In this document: positions 6,838 to 10,476 of the stretch, piece by piece
Numbering within the stretch: the stretch's first letter is position 1
Layout: each line of letters begins with the position of its first letter
Assembly (NCBI GenBank): GCA_002429045.1
Contig: DIYM01000105.1
Span: forward strand, 9,949-20,424
DNA: 10,476 bases
Direction of reading: 5' to 3'
Origin: Phycisphaerales bacterium UBA6054
GTDB lineage: Bacteria > Planctomycetota > Phycisphaerae > Phycisphaerales > UBA1924
Program-made: the position numbers and the translations under genes
The notes under the pieces: model-generated
Told to the model about the DNA's origin: nothing
Database searches by the model: none
Seen by the model: the letters and a program-made list of their open reading frames with translations, nothing else

Positions 6838-6843
6838 AGAGGA
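6838..6843 (+). promoter_or_regulatory. Ribosome-binding site of infA
   Basis: AGAGGA lies 4 nt before ATG 6848 and supports that start over the in-frame upstream codon at 6824. Confidence 0.55.
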
Positions 6844-6847
6844 ATGC

Positions 6848-7072
6848 ATGCCGAAGCAAGACGATAAGTTCACGATGGAGGCGGTGGTGATCGAGGCGCT
6901 GCCGAACGCGATGTTCCGTGTGCGGCTGCCGAACGAGCAGCAGAGCGAGATCATCGGGTATGTGTCGGGGAAGATGCGGAAGAACTACATCCGCATCCTG
7001 CCGGGCGACACGGTGACGGTGGAGATCAGCCCGTACGACCTGACGAAGGCGCGGATCACGTACCGTCGCTGA
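6848..7072 (+). CDS. infA: Translation initiation factor IF-1
   Basis: The product (74 aa) is the single S1/OB-fold initiation factor that binds the ribosomal A site of the 30S subunit and helps IF-2 and IF-3 select the initiator tRNA. The family text is unmistakable: EALPNAMFRV (16-25), SGKMRKNYIRILPGD (40-54) and VEISPYDLTKARITYR (58-73). The ATG at 6848 gives the standard family N-terminus. AGAGGA at 6838-6843 lies 4 nt upstream. An in-frame earlier start would only add a non-conserved extension. Between FRV and SGKM the protein has 14 residues, where the common form as I recall it has 12. This is a two-residue insertion in a surface hairpin. The gene stands alone with its own terminator, not inside a ribosomal-protein operon. 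Confidence 0.97.
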   Translation: MPKQDDKFTMEAVVIEALPNAMFRVRLPNEQQSEIIGYVSGKMRKNYIRILPGDTVTVEISPYDLTKARITYRR

Positions 7073-7105
7073 GTTCGTTGGGTTGGGGATGAGTGAGTGG
7101 ATGTG

Positions 7106-7128
7106 CCCGCGGGTGGCCGCGGGTTTTT
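7106..7128 (+). terminator. Factor-independent terminator after infA
   Basis: CCCGCGG (7106-7112) pairs perfectly with CCGCGGG (7117-7123) around the loop GTGG and is followed directly by five T (7124-7128). It lies 33 nt past the infA stop. The sigma-factor gene ends from the other side at 7147, so this hairpin sits between two convergent genes. The T-run is on the infA side only. Confidence 0.88.
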
Positions 7129-7146
7129 GCTGCGCGTTGTTGGGGG

Positions 7147-7746
7147 TCAGGCGTCGGTCTTGGCACCGGCGATCTTCTTGGCGAGCCAGGCCCGGGCGAA
7201 TCGCCAATCGGAGGAGGCGGTCTGGCGGCTGACGCCGAGCATGTCGGCGACCTGGGCTTCCTGGAGCCCTGCGAAGAAGCGGAGTTCGACGACCTTGGCG
7301 CGTCGCTGCGAGAGAGAGGCGAGTTCGTCGAGGGCGGCGTTGAGGGTGAGGATGGTGGAGGCGTCGGCGTGTTCGAGGGCGGGGAGGTCTGAGACGGTGC
7401 CGGCGCGTTTGGCGTCGCCGCCCCGCTTTTTGGCGTTGGTGGCGCGGGCGTGATCGACGATGGCCGAGCGCATGACCTTGGCGGTGAAGGCGTAGAAGGC
7501 GGCGGGCGATTCGAAGGTCAGGTCGGATCGGCCCGAGAGTTTGACGAAGGCCTCGTGGACGAGGACGGTGGGGGAGAGGGTGCCGTCGGCGGCGGGGCCC
7601 ATAACGCCGCGGGCGACCTGGCGGAGTTCGTTGTAGACGTGGGGGAGGAGTTCGTGGGCGGCGGACTCGTCCCCGGCGAGGAAGGCGTCGACGGCCCTGA
7701 GTAGGCTGGCGTTGGAGGGTGTCTCTTGGGGCATCCGGGGTGTCAT
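7147..7746 (-). CDS. ECF-like sigma-70 family factor (planctomycete-type group)
   Basis: The product (199 aa) is an alternative sigma factor that would direct RNA polymerase to a specific promoter set. Region 2 spans about 30-105 (HVYNELRQVAR, then LVHEAFVKL and FYAFTAKVMRSAIVDHAR). A basic linker with KKRGGDAKR (106-114) follows. Region 4 is about 135-192, with the helix-turn-helix around EAQVADMLGVSRQTASSDW. The pattern fits the Sig-70_X6 / 'ECF-like' subgroup, which is abundant in planctomycetes. The ATG at 7746 overlaps the kinase stop as ATGA, so translational coupling is expected. The alternative ATG at 7734 would shorten the protein by four residues. Neither has a clear Shine-Dalgarno. 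No anti-sigma gene is adjacent. Control by the coupled kinase is an inference. Confidence 0.93.
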   Translation of the reverse strand: MTPRMPQETPSNASLLRAVDAFLAGDESAAHELLPHVYNELRQVARGVMGPAADGTLSPTVLVHEAFVKLSGRSDLTFESPAAFYAFTAKVMRSAIVDHARATNAKKRGGDAKRAGTVSDLPALEHADASTILTLNAALDELASLSQRRAKVVELRFFAGLQEAQVADMLGVSRQTASSDWRFARAWLAKKIAGAKTDA

Positions 7747-10442
7747 TCGCCCCGGGTGGGGATGGCGGATGCGAGCTGGTCGAGCTGCGCGTTCCAGGCG
7801 GTGGCGTCTTGGGGGCGGCCGACGCGGGTGAGGTAGTCGGTCATGTCTTGGCGGGTGCGTTCGATGTTCTCGCCGGCTTTGTGCTCGGGGATGGCAGGGT
7901 CGCAGAGAGCGATGGCTTGGCGCATGAGCTGTTCGCCCCGGGGGTCGTCGAGGCGGGCGAGGAGGCGGCCGAGGTTGGCGAGGAACTTGATGTGGAACTC
8001 GGCGTGGGCCCGGGTGTCGATGTTGGTGATCTGGGCGATGAGGTGTTCGATGTAGATGTCTTTGGAATCGAAGTACTTCTCGCACTCGCTGTAGGCCCTT
8101 TCCAGGCTTTCGAGTTCGTCGGGGCCGGCGTTGAAGAATCGGAGGGTTGACTTGCGTTGGCGTGACCGGCGTGCTTCCTCGGGTCTGCCGGCGTTGGTGA
8201 GGATTTGTGCGAAGTAGCCTGCGTTGCGTTCGTTCTCCCAGTGGTATGGTCCGAGGACGTCGTGGGTGACGTCGACGCCCTCTTCGAAGAGCTCGATGGC
8301 TCGGTCGAACTTGTTGTTCATGGCGTGGACGCCGGCGACGTTGATGAGGGTGTCGCGATACTGGACGGAGCCTCTGTCGTATGAGCTGCGGACGATCTCG
8401 AGGCCTTTGAGGCGGGCTTCGAGTGCCTGTTCGACGCGGCCGTTGATCTCGTGGACCCAGGCTTCGAATGACGTCGCGGTCATTCGCGCCGCGGGGTCGC
8501 CGAAGTAGTCTGAGAGTTCGATGATCCGTGCGACGAGGGGTTCGAGTTCGTGGCGTTGGCCCATCTGCAGCCGTGCCTGATAGAGGTAGCTGTAGTAGGG
8601 CAGGATCTCGCGGGGGTATGGTTCTCCGCGTGACTCGATGCGTTCGATGAGGGTGGAGACGGCTTGCTCGGCTTCTGCGAGCTTGTCGGGGTCGCTGCCC
8701 TGGGATTGGAGGGATGACGCGAGTTGTCCCAGGATGCGGTCTCTGAGCCTGCTTTCGTCGGGCAGGCCGATCGCGTCCGCGATGCGGAGGGATTCGCGGG
8801 AATCGGCTTCTGCGAGAACGGGGTCGCCGAAGTTGGTGCGTGCATCGGCGCGTCGTATGAGGGTTTCGATGGTGGCGGTGGATTCGTGGTTGCCGCTCTT
8901 GTCGAGCGCGTCGAGGGCGAGATCGAGGTTGGCGAGTGCGGCGTCGAGATCGCCGATGAAATCGTAGATCAGGGCGACGGTCCTTCGGACTTCGGCTTCG
9001 CCGACGGGGTCGTCGGCGAATCGTTCGGCGATCTGTGGTTCGGCGGCTTGGACGGCATCGACGATCGTGGCGTCGCGTCCGAGTGCTTGGGCGTGGGCTG
9101 CCTGGATCATGTCAACGACCAAGAAATCGTTGATGTTGCGGACGCGTTGGGCGGCCAGTTCTGATTCCGCGAGGGCGTGCTGGGCGGCTTGCTCGGACCT
9201 TTTGGATTCTGCGAGCGCATCGCGTGCGGTGATGGCGCTCCGGGTTGAGACGCCGGACGCGGCGACCAGTGCGGTGGCCGCGACGCATGCGGCGGCGACC
9301 AGCGCTTTGTTGCGTTTGGCGAAGCGGTTGAGCAGGTAGAGGGCGCTTGGGGGGCGGGCGCTGATGGGCAGGTTGTTGAGGTACCGGCGGACGTCGTCGG
9401 CGAGGGCTTCGGCGGTCTGGTACCGCCGGTCCTTCTCTTTCTCGAGTGCGTGGAGGATGATGGTCTCGGGGTCGCCCCGGAGTGCGGGTGCGACGGCGGA
9501 GGGGCGTTTGGGCGCTTGTTCTTCGATGACCCGGGCGGCGGCGCCGATGCTGAGGGTGGTGACGTCGTGCGGGAGCGTGCCGGAGAGGGTGTAGAACATG
9601 ATGACGCCGAGCGTGTAGACGTCGCTTCGTGTGTCGATGGCGGCGGGGTCTCCGAGCAGTTGCTCGGGGCTCATGTAGGCGAGGGTGCCGACGACCTCTC
9701 CGGCGGCGGTGTGCATCGACACGGTGTTGGACGGGTCGGTGATGCGTGCGACGCCGAAGTCGATGAGCTTGGGTGAGCCGTCTGGTGTGACGAGGATGTT
9801 GCTGGGTTTGAGGTCGCGGTGGATGACGCCCCGGGTGTGGGCGTGCTGGACGGCGTCGCAGGTGCGGGCGATGAGTTCGAGTCGTTGGGTCTGGGTTGGG
9901 TTGTTGCTTTGCAGCCACTTGTCGAGGGGGAGCCCGTCGACGAGTTCCATGACGAGGTAGGGGCGTTCTCCGGCGGGTGTGCGTTCGATACCGGTCTGGT
10001 GGACGGTGGCGATGCCGGGGTGGCGGAGGCGGGCGAGGGCGTCCGACTCGGCGCGGAATCGGCGGAGCAGGGCGGGGGTGCCGAGCCCGGCGCGGATGAC
10101 CTTGATGGCGACGTCGCGTTTGGGGTTGGTCTGCGACCCGCGGTAGACCAGGCCCATCGCGCCCGAGCCGAGGACCTCGTGGGTCTCGACGCCCGGGATG
10201 GAGGGGGCGTGTTCTGCGCCCTGGGTGAGTGTCCTTTGGATGATGCGTTCGACGCCCGCGATGGCCGCGGTCTGGTCGTGGTCGAAGAGGGAGAGGACCT
10301 CGGCGCGGAGCGAGTCGTCGTCGGTGAGTTCGGCGAGCCGGTTGGGGCGTTCGTCGGCGGGGATGCTCTGGACGGCATCGAAGAGCCCGTGGACGGCGTC
10401 GAAGCGGTCGGCGGGTGAGGCGGGATCGGGGGGGGCGGTCAT
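7743..10442 (-). CDS. Membrane-anchored Ser/Thr protein kinase with TPR-like C-terminal region
   Basis: The product (899 aa) has four parts. Residues 10-75 form a helical lead-in of the type often seen before planctomycete kinase domains (FDAVHGLFDAV, then LRAEVLSLFDHD). The kinase domain (about 85-355) has the glycine loop GSGAMG (92-97), Lys114 in VAIK and Glu132 as the likely salt-bridge partner. It also has HRDLKPSN (208-215), DFG (228-230) and GTLAYMSPEQ (252-261), so all key catalytic residues are present. One transmembrane helix lies at about 380-398. An Ala/Glu/Arg-rich coiled-coil-like stretch (about 400-435) and a long helical region with TPR-like repeats (about 460-880) follow, probably outside the cytoplasm and used for sensing or partner binding. 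ATG 10442 is used and no Shine-Dalgarno precedes it. The gene is followed by the sigma-factor gene with a 4-nt overlap. Signal and substrate are unknown. Confidence 0.95.
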   Translation of the reverse strand: MTAPPDPASPADRFDAVHGLFDAVQSIPADERPNRLAELTDDDSLRAEVLSLFDHDQTAAIAGVERIIQRTLTQGAEHAPSIPGVETHEVLGSGAMGLVYRGSQTNPKRDVAIKVIRAGLGTPALLRRFRAESDALARLRHPGIATVHQTGIERTPAGERPYLVMELVDGLPLDKWLQSNNPTQTQRLELIARTCDAVQHAHTRGVIHRDLKPSNILVTPDGSPKLIDFGVARITDPSNTVSMHTAAGEVVGTLAYMSPEQLLGDPAAIDTRSDVYTLGVIMFYTLSGTLPHDVTTLSIGAAARVIEEQAPKRPSAVAPALRGDPETIILHALEKEKDRRYQTAEALADDVRRYLNNLPISARPPSALYLLNRFAKRNKALVAAACVAATALVAASGVSTRSAITARDALAESKRSEQAAQHALAESELAAQRVRNINDFLVVDMIQAAHAQALGRDATIVDAVQAAEPQIAERFADDPVGEAEVRRTVALIYDFIGDLDAALANLDLALDALDKSGNHESTATIETLIRRADARTNFGDPVLAEADSRESLRIADAIGLPDESRLRDRILGQLASSLQSQGSDPDKLAEAEQAVSTLIERIESRGEPYPREILPYYSYLYQARLQMGQRHELEPLVARIIELSDYFGDPAARMTATSFEAWVHEINGRVEQALEARLKGLEIVRSSYDRGSVQYRDTLINVAGVHAMNNKFDRAIELFEEGVDVTHDVLGPYHWENERNAGYFAQILTNAGRPEEARRSRQRKSTLRFFNAGPDELESLERAYSECEKYFDSKDIYIEHLIAQITNIDTRAHAEFHIKFLANLGRLLARLDDPRGEQLMRQAIALCDPAIPEHKAGENIERTRQDMTDYLTRVGRPQDATAWNAQLDQLASAIPTRGE

Positions 10443-10476
10443 GGGTGCTCGATCGGGTGTGCGGGTGAGGGTGGCA

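Noticed and set aside
6741..6847. Divergent promoters between the orphan gene and infA
   Set aside because: Promoters must be near here, but I could not find a -35/-10 pair with acceptable spacing on either strand, so none is reported.
7747..8085. N-terminal extension of the sigma factor
   Set aside because: It is Arg/Pro/His-rich shadow of the kinase C-terminal coding region. The ATGA junction and the family length favour ATG 7746.

Overview
The window is high-GC bacterial DNA. Its gene content and style suggest a planctomycete, probably of the Phycisphaerae lineage. The pointers are a large Ser/Thr kinase with a TPR-like tail joined to an ECF-type sigma factor of the planctomycete-enriched 'ECF-like' group, a DUF6624-type lipoprotein, strongly C-ending codon choice, and several starts with no clear Shine-Dalgarno. 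The taxon is inferred from gene style only, because no rRNA or other marker that would settle it is present.

Layout. Positions 1-3645 (+) hold the 3' end of an unidentified gene, an orphan ABC-transporter ATPase 11 nt behind it, and a secreted prolyl oligopeptidase with a complete Ser-Asp-His triad. A factor-independent terminator follows (3677-3705). A small lipoprotein (3779-4453, +) then meets a convergent gene for an RlmL-like 23S rRNA guanine-N2 methyltransferase (5622-4438, -), and the two overlap by 16 nt. Just upstream of the methyltransferase, on the same strand, is a small helix-rich protein (start 5972, -). Its frame has no stop where the protein should end and runs out of frame far into the methyltransferase gene.

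Positions 6123-6731 (-) hold an unrecognised gene in a patch of clearly lower GC, with a perfect 12-bp hairpin just past its stop. It is divergent from infA (translation initiation factor IF-1, 6848-7072, +), which ends in a strong terminator (7106-7128). The rest of the window (7147-10442, -) is a two-gene unit: a membrane-anchored Ser/Thr kinase followed by an ECF-like sigma factor, joined by a 4-nt ATGA overlap.

Function. Three housekeeping-type functions (IF-1, rRNA methylation, secreted peptidase) sit beside one apparent signalling unit. In that unit a membrane kinase with a probable TPR sensor or scaffold region is translationally coupled to a sigma factor, and no anti-sigma factor is visible. 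No tRNA, rRNA, CRISPR array, insertion sequence or phage module was seen. I found no convincing new multi-gene system. The items most worth a second look are the stop-less frame upstream of the methyltransferase gene, the kinase-sigma pair, and the low-GC orphan gene.
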